Below, one piece after another: positions 34,607 to 43,574 of a stretch of DNA of 64,000 nt. The stretch's first letter is position 1. Each line of letters opens with the position of its first letter. The position numbers were made by a program, and so were the translations under genes. The notes under the pieces are model-generated. The model was not told where the DNA came from, did not search any database, and saw nothing but the letters and a program-made list of their open reading frames with translations. Source of the DNA: Streptomyces sp. Sge12 (lineage in GTDB: Bacteria; Actinomycetota; Actinomycetes; Streptomycetales; Streptomycetaceae); the NCBI RefSeq assembly GCF_002080455.1, contig NZ_CP020555.1, positions 3,650,001 to 3,714,000 of the forward strand, in the 5' to 3' direction.

Positions 34607-35518
34607 GTGAATCCATCACAGCCGCCACGCCCTGCCCGGCTCGCCGTAGGCGTCGTCGGAGCCGGCCGCGTCGGTCCCGCCCTGGCGCGCGCGCTCCAGC
34701 AGGCCGGACACCGCCCCGTCGCCGTCTCCGGGGTCTCCGACACCTCCGTGCGCCGCGCCGCCCGGATGCTGCCCGACGTGCCGCTCGTGCCGCCCGCGCA
34801 GGTGCTGGAGCTGGCCGACCTGGTGCTGCTCACCGTCCCCGACGACGCACTGCCGTCCCTCGTGGAGGGCCTCGCCGAGACCGGTGCGATCCGGCCCGGA
34901 CAGCTCCTCGTGCACACCTCCGGCCGGTACGGGACCGCCGTGCTCGACCCGGCGCGCCGCGCGGGCGCCCTGCCACTGGCCCTGCACCCGGCGATGACCT
35001 TCACCGGTACCGAGGTCGACGTGCAGCGGCTCGCCGGCTGCTCCTTCGGCGTCACCGCCCCCGACGAGCTGCGCCTGGCCGCCGAGGCCCTGGTCATCGA
35101 GATGGGCGGGGAACCCGAATGGATCGCGGAGGAGAACCGCCCGCTCTACCACGCGGCCCTCGCCCTCGGCGCGAACCACCTGGTCACCCTCGTCGCCCAG
35201 TCCATGGAGCTGCTGGCCGAGGCCGGGGTGGAACACCCCGACCGGATGCTCGGCCCGCTGCTCGGCGCCGCCCTCGACAACGCCCTGCGCTCCGGCGACG
35301 CCGCCCTGACCGGGCCGGTGGCCCGCGGCGACGCCGGGACGGTCGCCGCGCACGTCTCGGAGCTGCGCCGGCACGCGCCCGCCGCCGTCGCCGGATACCT
35401 GGCGATGGCCCGCGCCACCGCGGACCGGGCCCTCGCGCACGGTCTGCTCAAGCCCGAACTCGCCGAGGACCTGCTCGGTGTGCTCGCCGACACGGAGTCC
35501 GACGGGGGCGACCAGTGA
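34607..35518 (+). CDS. Rossmann-fold DUF2520 protein, first gene of the pan/nad operon
   Basis: 303 aa. N-terminal NAD(P)-binding fold (LAVGVVGAGRVGPALARALQQAGH) and a helical C-terminal DUF2520 domain (RPLYHAALALGANHLVTLVAQSMELL...LLGAALDNAL), an arrangement like ketopantoate or 6-phosphogluconate-type reductases. It overlaps panC by 4 nt (GTGA), which ties it to pantothenate synthesis. Ketopantoate reductase activity is an attractive but unproven guess. The GTG at 34607 is the first start; the Rossmann strand begins 11 residues later. Confidence 0.82.
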   Translation: MNPSQPPRPARLAVGVVGAGRVGPALARALQQAGHRPVAVSGVSDTSVRRAARMLPDVPLVPPAQVLELADLVLLTVPDDALPSLVEGLAETGAIRPGQLLVHTSGRYGTAVLDPARRAGALPLALHPAMTFTGTEVDVQRLAGCSFGVTAPDELRLAAEALVIEMGGEPEWIAEENRPLYHAALALGANHLVTLVAQSMELLAEAGVEHPDRMLGPLLGAALDNALRSGDAALTGPVARGDAGTVAAHVSELRRHAPAAVAGYLAMARATADRALAHGLLKPELAEDLLGVLADTESDGGDQ

Positions 35519-36507
35519 CCGACCTGCTGCTGCACACCGCCGAGGAGCTGCACCAGCTCCCGCGCACCGGCCGCCGGGCCGTGGTGATGACCATGGGCGC
35601 CCTCCACGAGGGCCACGCCACCTTGATCCGTACGGCCCGCGAGCAGGCCGGACCGGGCGGCCAGGTCGTCGTCACCGTCTTCGTCAACCCGCTGCAGTTC
35701 GGGGCGGGCGAGGACCTCGACCGCTACCCCCGCACCCTCGACGCCGACCTGGCGGTCGCCGAAGGGGCGGGCGCCGACGCGGTGTTCGCCCCCGCCGCCG
35801 ACGAGGTCTACCCGGGCGGCGACCCGCAGGTGCGGATCACCGCCGGCCCGATGGGCGAGCGCCTCGAAGGGGCCACCCGCCCCGGCCACTTCGACGGGAT
35901 GCTGACCGTCGTCGCCAAGCTGCTCCACCTCACCCGCCCCGACCTGGCCCTCTTCGGCCAGAAGGACGCGCAGCAACTGGCCCTGATCCGGCGGATGGTG
36001 ACCGACCTGAACTTCCCCGTCGAGGTGGTCGGCGTACCGACCGTCCGCGAGGAGGACGGGCTCGCGCTGTCGTCCCGCAACCGCTACCTCTCGGCCGCCG
36101 AACGGCACACCGCCCTGGCCCTGTCGCGCGCCCTGTTCGCCGGGCGCGACCGGCTCGCCGCGCAGGCGGCCCTGCGCGCCCGCGCCGAGGCCTCCCCGGC
36201 CAGCGACGAGCGGGCCACCGCCCTGGCCCGCCTCGGCGAGATCCGCGCCTCCGCCGACGCGCACGCCGTCTCGGCGGCGGGCGCCGGACTGCCGGACGCC
36301 GTACGGGCCGCCGCGCTCCACGTCCTGGAGGAGGCGGGCCGCCACGAGCCGCCGCTCGTGCTGGACTACCTGGCGCTGGTGGACCCGCTGGACTTCACCG
36401 AGACCGGTCAGGACTTCACCGGGCAGGCCGTGCTGGCCGTCGCCGCGAAGGTGGGCTCGACCCGGCTGATCGACAACATCCCATTGGAATTCGGAGCACA
36501 CTCGTGA
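35515..36507 (+). CDS. panC: Pantoate-beta-alanine ligase (pantothenate synthetase)
   Basis: 330 aa. Joins pantoate and beta-alanine using ATP to give pantothenate, the CoA precursor. HIGH-like MGALHEGHATL, the FVNPLQFGAGEDLDRYPRT segment, GQKDAQQLALIRRMV, and the KMSKS-like LSSRNRYLS are all present. It is a little longer than usual because of an Ala/Arg-rich insertion near 220-260. The GTG at 35515 overlaps the preceding stop, and its own stop overlaps the nadB GTG, so it is translated as part of a coupled operon. Confidence 0.95.
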   Translation: MTDLLLHTAEELHQLPRTGRRAVVMTMGALHEGHATLIRTAREQAGPGGQVVVTVFVNPLQFGAGEDLDRYPRTLDADLAVAEGAGADAVFAPAADEVYPGGDPQVRITAGPMGERLEGATRPGHFDGMLTVVAKLLHLTRPDLALFGQKDAQQLALIRRMVTDLNFPVEVVGVPTVREEDGLALSSRNRYLSAAERHTALALSRALFAGRDRLAAQAALRARAEASPASDERATALARLGEIRASADAHAVSAAGAGLPDAVRAAALHVLEEAGRHEPPLVLDYLALVDPLDFTETGQDFTGQAVLAVAAKVGSTRLIDNIPLEFGAHS

Positions 36508-38264
36508 GCACACCGGGCAGAGGCCCCGCAGGCAGCGGCGGCGCAGACACGGCCGCGGGCACCGGCATACGGCTGCACGCGCCGGCCCCCGGCTGGTCCC
36601 TCGACGCCGATGTCGTCGTCGTCGGTTCCGGCGTGGCGGGCCTGACCGCGGCGCTGCGCTGCGCCGCCGGGGGCCGCCGTACCGTCGTGGTCACCAAGGC
36701 CCGGCTCGACGACGGCTCCACCCGCTGGGCCCAGGGCGGCATCGCCGCGGCCCTCGGCGAGGGCGACACCCCGGAGCAGCACCTCGACGACACCCTGGTC
36801 GCGGGTGCGGGCCTGTGCGACGAGGAGGCCGTACGGCTCCTCGTCACCGAGGGCCCGGACGCGGTACGGCGGCTGATGGCCACCGGCGCCGTCTTCGACA
36901 CCTCCACGGAGACCGGCGAGATAGAACTGACCCGCGAGGGCGGCCACCACCGCCGCCGGATCGCGCACGCGGGCGGCGACGCCACCGGCGCCGAGATCTC
37001 CCGGGCGCTCGTCGAGGCCGTGCACGACGCGGGCATCGAGACCGTGGAGAACGCCCTCGTACTGGACCTGCTCCAGGACGCGCAGGGCCGTACGGCCGGT
37101 GTCACCCTGCACGTCATGGGCGAGGGCCAGCACGACGGGGTGGGCGCCGTCCACGCGCCCGCCGTGATCCTCGCGACCGGCGGCATGGGCCAGGTCTTCT
37201 CCGCCACCACCAACCCGTCGGTGTCCACCGGCGACGGCGTGGCGCTCGCGCTGCGGGCCGGCGCCGAGGTCTCCGACCTCGAGTTCGTGCAGTTCCACCC
37301 GACGGTGCTCTTCCTCGGCCCGGACGCCGAGGGGCAGCAGCCGCTGGTGTCGGAGGCGGTCCGCGGCGAGGGCGCGTACCTCGTCGACGCGGACGGCGTG
37401 CGCTTCATGCAGGGGCAGCACGAGCTCGCCGAGCTGGCGCCCCGCGACATCGTCGCCAAGGGCATCATGCGCCGCATGCAGGAGCAGGGCGCGCAGCACA
37501 TGTACCTCGACGCCCGGCACTTCGGCGCGCAGATGTGGGAGCAGCGCTTCCCGACCATCCTGGCCGCCTGCCGCTCCCACGGCATCGACCCGGTGACCGA
37601 GCCGATCCCGGTCGCGCCCGCCGCGCACTACGCGTCCGGCGGCGTCCGCACCGACCTGCACGGGCGGACCACCGTCCCCGGCCTGTACGCCTGCGGCGAG
37701 GTCGCCTGCACCGGTGTGCACGGCGCGAACCGGCTGGCCTCCAACTCCCTGCTGGAGGGCCTGGTCTTCGCCGAGCGGATCGCCGAGGACATCGTCGCCG
37801 CCCGGCCCGCCGGCAGCGGCCCGGGCATACCGGTCCCCGCGACCGGCCCGCTCCAGCCCGCCGGCGCCCGGTACGAGGTCCAGCGGATCATGACGGACGG
37901 CGCGGGCGTGCTCCGCTCCGCCGCATCGCTGAGCACCGCCGCCGAGGCCCTCGAAGCGCTCTACGCCACCGCCCTGAACGATCTCGAGGCGCACGGCAAG
38001 ACCGCCGAGCCGGGCGTGGACACCTGGGAGGCCACGAACCTCCTGTGCGTGGCACGGGTCCTGGTCGCCGCCGCACAGCGGCGCGTGGAGACCCGCGGCT
38101 GCCACTGGCGCGAGGACCATCCCGAGCGGGACGATGCGCACTGGCGCCGCCACCTCGTCGTCCGGCTCTCCGCGACCGAGAAGCGCGCCCTGGTCGTCGT
38201 ACCCACCGACTCCGCGGACTTCCCGTCCGTGCACCCCCTGAGCACCCCGAGCCTGGAGCAGTGA
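36504..38264 (+). CDS. nadB: L-aspartate oxidase
   Basis: 586 aa FAD enzyme that oxidises aspartate to iminoaspartate, the first step of de novo NAD synthesis. FAD-binding VVVVGSGVAGLTAALRCA, SVSTGDGVALALRAGAEVSDLEFVQFHPT, the active-site region AAHYASGGVRTDLHGRT and ANRLASNSLLEGLVF are the L-aspartate oxidase signatures. A 30-residue Gly/Ala-rich N-terminus precedes the fold. The GTG at 36504 overlaps panC (GTGA) and the stop overlaps nadC. nadA, the next pathway gene, is not in the window. Confidence 0.95.
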   Translation: MSTPGRGPAGSGGADTAAGTGIRLHAPAPGWSLDADVVVVGSGVAGLTAALRCAAGGRRTVVVTKARLDDGSTRWAQGGIAAALGEGDTPEQHLDDTLVAGAGLCDEEAVRLLVTEGPDAVRRLMATGAVFDTSTETGEIELTREGGHHRRRIAHAGGDATGAEISRALVEAVHDAGIETVENALVLDLLQDAQGRTAGVTLHVMGEGQHDGVGAVHAPAVILATGGMGQVFSATTNPSVSTGDGVALALRAGAEVSDLEFVQFHPTVLFLGPDAEGQQPLVSEAVRGEGAYLVDADGVRFMQGQHELAELAPRDIVAKGIMRRMQEQGAQHMYLDARHFGAQMWEQRFPTILAACRSHGIDPVTEPIPVAPAAHYASGGVRTDLHGRTTVPGLYACGEVACTGVHGANRLASNSLLEGLVFAERIAEDIVAARPAGSGPGIPVPATGPLQPAGARYEVQRIMTDGAGVLRSAASLSTAAEALEALYATALNDLEAHGKTAEPGVDTWEATNLLCVARVLVAAAQRRVETRGCHWREDHPERDDAHWRRHLVVRLSATEKRALVVVPTDSADFPSVHPLSTPSLEQ

Positions 38265-39235
38265 CCGTGAGCACCCCCGAACTTCCCCTGATCGACCAGA
38301 ACGACGGCGGCTGCGGCGACGACTGCGCCTGCGGCGACGGCGAGGAGAGCGGCCTCGACCCGGCGCTCGCCCAGCTGCTGGCGGACGCGGGCCTGGACCC
38401 GATCGAGGTCGAGGACATCGCGCACATGGCACTGTCCGAGGACCTGGACGGCGGCGTGGACGTGACGACCGTCGCGACCGTGCCGGAGGAGGCCGAGGCC
38501 GTCGCCGACTTCGTCGCGCGCGAGGACGGCGTCGTGGCCGGTCTGCGCATCGCCGAGGCCGTGTTCTCCGTGGTCTGCACCGAGGCCTTCGAGGTGGAGC
38601 GGCACGCGGAGGACGGCGACGCCGTCACCGCCGGCCAGCTGCTGCTGTCCGTGCGCTCGCGCACCCGCGACCTGCTCACGGCGGAGCGCAGCGCGCTGAA
38701 CATCATGTGCCGGCTGTCGGGCATCGCGACGGCCACCCGCCGCTGGGCCGACGTGCTGGAGGGCACCGCGGCGAAGGTCCGCGACACCCGCAAGACCACG
38801 CCGGGCCTGCGCTCGCTGGAGAAGTACGCGGTGCGCTGCGGCGGTGGCGTCAACCACCGGATGTCGCTGTCGGACGCCGCACTGGTCAAGGACAACCACG
38901 TGGTGGCGGCGGGCGGCGTCGCGCAGGCCTTCAAGGCCGTGCGCGAGGCGTTCCCCGAGGTCCCCATCGAGGTCGAGGTCGACACGCTGGAGCAGATCGG
39001 CGAGGTCCTGGAGGCCGGCGCCGACCTGATCCTGCTCGACAACTTCACCGTCGAGCAGACCGCGCGGGCCGTGGCCCTGGTCGCCGGCCGTGCGGTGCTG
39101 GAGTCCTCGGGCCGCCTCACCCTGGACTCGGCGCGCGCGTACGCGGAGACCGGCGTGGACTACCTGGCCGTCGGCGCGCTGACCCACTCCTCGCCGATCC
39201 TGGACATCGGGCTCGATCTGCGCGAGGCGGTGTAA
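38261..39235 (+). CDS. nadC: Nicotinate-nucleotide pyrophosphorylase (quinolinate phosphoribosyltransferase)
   Basis: 324 aa. Converts quinolinate and PRPP to nicotinate mononucleotide. Core motifs: LTAERSALNIMCRLSGIATATR, VRDTRKTTPGLRSLEKYAVRCGGGVNHR, LVKDNH, and ILLDNF. The N-terminus carries about 30 extra residues with a cysteine cluster (C18, C22, C24 in GGCGDDCACGD) not needed for the known fold. The GTG at 38261 gives a GTGA overlap with nadB; the GTG at 38267 is an alternative. Confidence 0.95.
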   Translation: MTVSTPELPLIDQNDGGCGDDCACGDGEESGLDPALAQLLADAGLDPIEVEDIAHMALSEDLDGGVDVTTVATVPEEAEAVADFVAREDGVVAGLRIAEAVFSVVCTEAFEVERHAEDGDAVTAGQLLLSVRSRTRDLLTAERSALNIMCRLSGIATATRRWADVLEGTAAKVRDTRKTTPGLRSLEKYAVRCGGGVNHRMSLSDAALVKDNHVVAAGGVAQAFKAVREAFPEVPIEVEVDTLEQIGEVLEAGADLILLDNFTVEQTARAVALVAGRAVLESSGRLTLDSARAYAETGVDYLAVGALTHSSPILDIGLDLREAV

Positions 39236-39238
39236 CCC

Positions 39239-40048
39239 GTGCTCCTCACCATCGACGTAGGCAACACCCACACGGTCCTGGGCCTGTTCGACGGTGACGA
39301 GATCGTCGAGCACTGGCGCATCTCGACCGACCCGCGGCGCACGGCCGACGAGATGGCCGTGCTGATGCAGGGCCTCATGGGCATGCACCCGATGCTCGGC
39401 ACCGAGCTGGGCGACGGGATCCACGGCATCGCGATCTGCTCGACGGTGCCGTCGGTCCTGCACGAGCTGCGCGAGGTCACCCGGCGCTACTACGGCGACG
39501 TGCCGGCGGTGCTGGTGGAGCCCGGGATCAAGACGGGCGTGCCGATCCTGATGGACAACCCGAAGGAGGTCGGCGCGGACCGCATCATCAACGCGGTCGC
39601 GGCGGTCGAGCTCTACGGGGGCCCGGCGATCGTGGTCGACTTCGGTACGGCGACCACCTTCGACGCGGTGTCCGCGAAGGGCGAGTACGTGGGCGGGGTG
39701 ATCTCCCCGGGCATCGAGATCTCCATGGAGGCGCTCGGCGTACGGGGTGCCCAGCTGCGGAAGATCGAGCTGGCGCGGCCGCGGAACGTGATCGGGAAGT
39801 CCACGGTCGAGGCGATGCAGTCGGGTGTGGTCTACGGCTTCGCGGGGCAGGTCGACGGGGTCGTGACCCGGATGGCGAAGGAGCTGGCCGGACCGCACGG
39901 CGACCCGGACGACGTCCGGGTCATCGCCACCGGCGGACTGGCTCCGATGGTGCTGGGCGAGTCCTCGGTGATCGACGACCACGAGCCGTGGCTGACGCTG
40001 ATCGGGCTGCGGCTGGTGTACCAGCGCAACGCGCCCAACTTCGAGTAG
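39239..40048 (+). CDS. coaX: Type III pantothenate kinase
   Basis: 269 aa, acetate/sugar kinase/Hsp70 fold. Phosphorylates pantothenate in CoA synthesis. N-terminal phosphate loop LLTIDVGNTHTVLGLFDG, the monovalent-cation/pantothenate region NPKEVGADRIINAVAAVELYGGPAIVVDFGTATTFD, and ATGGLAPMV near the end identify CoaX. The GTG at 39239 follows the nadC stop by 3 bp, so it is the last gene of the cofactor operon. Together with panC it places the first and last pantothenate-specific steps in one transcript. Confidence 0.95.
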   Translation: MLLTIDVGNTHTVLGLFDGDEIVEHWRISTDPRRTADEMAVLMQGLMGMHPMLGTELGDGIHGIAICSTVPSVLHELREVTRRYYGDVPAVLVEPGIKTGVPILMDNPKEVGADRIINAVAAVELYGGPAIVVDFGTATTFDAVSAKGEYVGGVISPGIEISMEALGVRGAQLRKIELARPRNVIGKSTVEAMQSGVVYGFAGQVDGVVTRMAKELAGPHGDPDDVRVIATGGLAPMVLGESSVIDDHEPWLTLIGLRLVYQRNAPNFE

Positions 40049-40135
40049 ACCGGCGCCGGGCAGGACGAGCGGGGCGGGCGGGAAGTGCGGCACGGGCGGT
40101 GCGCGTCCCGCCCGCGTCCCGCGGCCCGCGCCGGG

Positions 40136-40345
40136 TCAGCACGGCCGCGGGCGGACCAGGATCCGGCGCAGGGCCGCACGCCAGGGGTGGCGGCCCGAGC
40201 TGCCGTCCATGACGGCGCGGGCCTGCGCGTAGGTGCGGGCCGAGCGCAGGACGGCGACGTCGTCGCGGCCGGGCGGCGGGGGCATCGGGGCGCCCTGCTG
40301 GGAGGCCCGGTAGGTGTCGAGGAGGTACTGCTCGATGGCGGTCAT
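40136..40345 (-). CDS. Small conserved Streptomyces protein, 69 aa
   Basis: MTAIEQYLLDTYRASQQGAP starts the protein; a Pro/Gly turn and two basic helices follow (DDVAVLRSARTYAQARAVMDG, WRAALRRILVRPRP). Net charge is strongly positive. No family recognised, and no membrane segment. The ATG at 40345 has GGTGAGG upstream at about 10 nt. It is convergent with coaX. Confidence 0.6.
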   Translation of the reverse strand: MTAIEQYLLDTYRASQQGAPMPPPPGRDDVAVLRSARTYAQARAVMDGSSGRHPWRAALRRILVRPRPC

Positions 40346-40435
40346 GACCCCAGCCTCACCCCGTCGGCGGCATCCCGCACGACAGTTGACGTTCCCCGTC
40401 AATCCACGGCGCGAAAGCGCCCCCGGGTGGCGGAT

Positions 40436-40485
40436 GATCACTCGTCCGGCCGCCGCGCCGGGCCCCTGACGATCACTCGTCCGGC
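40436..40485. repeat. 15-bp direct repeat upstream of ArsR-type gene
   Basis: GATCACTCGTCCGGC occurs at 40436-40450 and 40471-40485, a centre-to-centre distance of 35 bp. It lies 58 bp ahead of the start of a winged-helix regulator gene, so it may be its operator. Confidence 0.55.
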
Positions 40486-40542
40486 GGCCCCGAACGGACC
40501 TCGCCGACCTCCCCGACCTGCGCGGACCGTCAGAATGGCCAG

Positions 40543-41670
40543 ATGAGCGTCACCATCGACATCGCAGGCCTGCCCACCGAGCGGATCACTTTCGCGCCCT
40601 CCCCGCTCGCGGAGCTCTGCATGTCCCTGCACGCGCTCTCCCAGCCCGCGCACCACCCCGGGCTGGCCTCCTGGACCACCGCCACCGCCGCCTCGCTCGA
40701 TCCGTGCCTCGCGGACCGGCTGCTGGAGGCCGACTTCATGTGGCGGAGTTCCTTCTCCGACATCTTCATGGCCTTCGCCGGGATCACCGGCGGTACCGGG
40801 CAGCCGGCCGCGACGCTGGCCGAGGAGCTGGACGTACTCGACCGGCTGGACGACGAGCGGTTCGTGCATGCCGCCATGGAGCACTGCTGGCTGGCGCTCT
40901 ACAACGAAGGCGGCCCGTCCACCTCACCGCTGGCGAACCCGGCGGCGCGGGCCAAGGCGCTGGAGACGGCCGCCGCCCGCGGCCCGCGCCAGCTGGACTT
41001 CTCGGTACGGCTGCTCGACGACACCGCCGCCGTACGGGTGTGGATGCGGCGCCTGCTGGAGGACTGCGACGAGGCGTTCTTCGCCGAGACGTGGAAGCGC
41101 ATCGAGCCCGGCCAGAGCGCCGACGCCCGGCACAAGACCGAGGTGCTGCGCCGCAAGGGGCTGCCGACCGCGCTGAAGGAGGTCTCGGCGGCCCTGAGCA
41201 TCGACGAGCGCGGCACGACGATCACCGCCGACAAGATGGTCCACGGGTCCACCACGGCCACCGACCACCGAATAGGCGCCGGCCTGGTGTTCGTGCCGAC
41301 CAACTTCGGCTGGCCGCATCTGCTGGTGCTGCACGCTCCGGGCTGGCGCCCGGTGGTCCACTATCCGCTCGGCTCCCCCGAACTGGCCTCCGCGCCGGGC
41401 TCGGTGGAGCTGCTCCAGCTGCGGATGGAGGCGCTGGCGCATCCCATGCGGATGCTGCTGTGCCGGAGCCTGGCCCGGGCCCCGTACACGACGAGCGAAC
41501 TGGCGACCGTGTACGGGATCACCGCGCCGGAGGTGTCGCGGCACCTGGCCGTCCTGAAGAAGGCCGGCCTGATGCACACGCGGCGTCAGGGACGGTACGT
41601 CCAGCACCAGTTGGACCTGTCGGCGGTCGCCCGGATTGGTTCGGACTTCATCGAGGGCATCCTCCGCTAG
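40543..41670 (+). CDS. DUF5937/ArsR-type transcriptional regulator
   Basis: 375 aa. The first about 280 residues form a domain of the DUF5937 kind (IDIAGLPTERITFAPSPLAELCMSLHALSQPAHHPGLASWT...). The C-terminal 80 residues are an ArsR winged helix (LAHPMRMLLCRSLARAPYTTSELATVYGITAPEVSRHLAVLKKAGLMHTRRQGRYVQHQLD). No metal-binding cysteine pair of SmtB type is seen, so the ligand is probably not a metal. The ATG at 40543 follows CAGAAT by 6 nt (leaderless). Confidence 0.85.
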   Translation: MSVTIDIAGLPTERITFAPSPLAELCMSLHALSQPAHHPGLASWTTATAASLDPCLADRLLEADFMWRSSFSDIFMAFAGITGGTGQPAATLAEELDVLDRLDDERFVHAAMEHCWLALYNEGGPSTSPLANPAARAKALETAAARGPRQLDFSVRLLDDTAAVRVWMRRLLEDCDEAFFAETWKRIEPGQSADARHKTEVLRRKGLPTALKEVSAALSIDERGTTITADKMVHGSTTATDHRIGAGLVFVPTNFGWPHLLVLHAPGWRPVVHYPLGSPELASAPGSVELLQLRMEALAHPMRMLLCRSLARAPYTTSELATVYGITAPEVSRHLAVLKKAGLMHTRRQGRYVQHQLDLSAVARIGSDFIEGILR

Positions 41671-41924
41671 CTCCGGACGCCGGTTCGGGACGGCGGACGG
41701 CTGGCCGGAATCAGACGGCCCGTATTCACCGATATACGGAATTCATAAACCGGAATCAGCGAAAACTCTGGCCATGGTGGCCACTTGCTGTCTAACGTGC
41801 GTCCACCGATCCCCCACGTAACGCGCACCACTTCTGCGTACCCGCACCACCGGATCCGCCATGCTCCGCCCCGCTGTGCCCTGTTCCGCCCTGCCCTGCT
41901 CGTCTTTGTCGTGGAAGGACCTTC

Positions 41925-43475
41925 ATGCCCTCACGCCGTATAGCCGCAGCAACCGCCGCCCTGGCAGCCGCGGCCCTCGTCTCGCCCCTGCTGCTGGCCG
42001 GACCCGCCGGTGCCACCGGGAGCCCGCAGAGCGACGCCGCCCGGGGTGACGCGCTCGCCAAGAAGCTGGTCAAGGAGGCGACCGGCAAGGGCGCCAACAA
42101 CCACCTCAAGGTGCTGCAGTCGCTCGCCGACTACAACAACGGCAACCGTGCGGCCGGTTCCAAGGGCCACGAGCAGTCGGCCAAGTACATCGAGGCCGTG
42201 TTGAAGGCGGCCGGATACCAGGTCACCCGCAACGAGTTCGACTTCGTCTACGTCGAGACCATCGAGGAGAAGCTCACGGTCGGCGGCGCGAACGAGCGCG
42301 ACGTGCCGATCCACCTGATGACCTACACGGCGAACTCCCCGGAGGGCGGTGTGACGGCCCCGGTCGCCGTCGCCCCGGTCGACGCGGACGGGACCAACGG
42401 CTGCGAGCCCGGCGACTTCGCCTCCGGCACCTTCACCGGCAAGATCGCCCTGATCAAGCGCGGCGGCTGCACCTTCGCGGTGAAGCAGCAGAACGCGGCG
42501 ACCGCCGGCGCGGTCGGCGCGATCATCTACAACAACACCGCGGGCGCCCTGAACGGCACCATCGGCGACCCGGCCGCGGGCAAGGTCCCGACGGGCGGCA
42601 TCACCCAGGAGGACGGCGAGAAGCTCGCCGCCGAGGCCGCCGCCGGTCCCGTCGAGGTCACCCTCGACATCCGCGAGCTGCGCGAGAACCGCAAGACGTT
42701 CAACGTCATCGCCGAGACCAAGGGCGGCGACGAGAACAACACCGTCTTCCTCGGCGCGCACCTCGACTCGGTCGCGGCCGGCCCGGGCATCAACGACAAC
42801 GGCTCCGGCTCGGCGGGCATCCTCCAGGTCGCCCAGCGGCTCGCGAGCGAGCAGAAGAAGGTCAAGAACAAGGTCAAGTTCGCCTGGTGGTCGGCGGAGG
42901 AGTTCGGCCTGCTCGGCTCCGAGGCGTACGTGGCCGGTCTGACGGACGCCCAGAAGAAGCAGATCAAGCTGTACCTGAACTTCGACATGATCGCCTCGCC
43001 GAACGCCGCCTACTTCGTCTACGACGGCGACGACTCGGACGCGACCGGCGCGGGCCCCGGCCCGGCGGGCTCCGCCCAGCTGGAGAAGGGGATCACCGAC
43101 TTCCTCGACTCCAAGAAGATCCCGCACGAGGGCACGGACTTCTCGGGCCGCTCGGACTACGGCCCGTTCATCGAGGTCGGCATCCCCTCCGGCGGTACTT
43201 TCACCGGCGCCGAGGGCATCAAGACCCCTGAGCAGGCCGCGAAGTTCGGCGGCCAGGCGGGCGTCGCCTACGACGTGAACTACCACGGCAAGGGTGACGA
43301 CATCACCAACATCGACCAGAAGGCGCTCGACATCAACGTCGACGTCATCGCGGACGCGGTCGGCCACTACGCGCACGACCTGGCCCCGCTGTCGAAGCCG
43401 GTCGTCTCGCAGCCCACCGGCGGCTCGGGCAGCGGCGGCGGCCTGCACCAGGGCCACGACGAGGTCACGCAGTAA
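41925..43475 (+). CDS. Secreted M28 aminopeptidase with PA domain
   Basis: 516 aa. Signal peptide (about 1-31, ALAAAALVSPLLLAGPAGATG), protease-associated domain (about 130-235, including KIALIKRGGCTFAVKQQNAATAGAVGAIIYNN), and M28 catalytic domain. The catalytic domain has co-catalytic zinc ligands in LGAHLDSVAAGPGINDNGSG (H, D), WWSAEEFG (E, E), LNFDMIA (D) and YHGKGDDI (H). This is the layout of S. griseus-type leucine aminopeptidases. A GGAAGG ribosome site precedes the ATG at 41925. C-terminal Gly/Ser and His tail. It is monocistronic; a strong hairpin follows. Confidence 0.93.
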   Translation: MPSRRIAAATAALAAAALVSPLLLAGPAGATGSPQSDAARGDALAKKLVKEATGKGANNHLKVLQSLADYNNGNRAAGSKGHEQSAKYIEAVLKAAGYQVTRNEFDFVYVETIEEKLTVGGANERDVPIHLMTYTANSPEGGVTAPVAVAPVDADGTNGCEPGDFASGTFTGKIALIKRGGCTFAVKQQNAATAGAVGAIIYNNTAGALNGTIGDPAAGKVPTGGITQEDGEKLAAEAAAGPVEVTLDIRELRENRKTFNVIAETKGGDENNTVFLGAHLDSVAAGPGINDNGSGSAGILQVAQRLASEQKKVKNKVKFAWWSAEEFGLLGSEAYVAGLTDAQKKQIKLYLNFDMIASPNAAYFVYDGDDSDATGAGPGPAGSAQLEKGITDFLDSKKIPHEGTDFSGRSDYGPFIEVGIPSGGTFTGAEGIKTPEQAAKFGGQAGVAYDVNYHGKGDDITNIDQKALDINVDVIADAVGHYAHDLAPLSKPVVSQPTGGSGSGGGLHQGHDEVTQ

Positions 43476-43525
43476 CCGCACGAGCGCGAGCATGTGTGAG
43501 CGCGTGAGCGCGCGCACGTGGTGAC

Positions 43526-43559
43526 GAGGGCCGGGATCCGCCACTGGATCCCGGCCCTC
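43526..43559. terminator. Bidirectional hairpin between M28 peptidase and methyltransferase genes
   Basis: A perfect 14-bp stem (43526-43539 with 43546-43559), 6-nt loop, between convergent stop codons. Confidence 0.82.
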
Positions 43560-43574
43560 CGCGCTGTCCGCGGG

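Noticed and set aside
40386..40402. TTGACG-N5-CGTCAA as a bidirectional promoter
   Set aside because: No acceptable -10 hexamer lies 16-19 nt from either half. It could be an operator, but evidence is too thin.
41720..41739. Inverted repeat CCGTAT-N8-ATACGG upstream of the M28 peptidase
   Set aside because: Only 6-bp arms, no matching promoter or second copy seen. Possible operator, but not distinguishable from chance in an AT-richer stretch.
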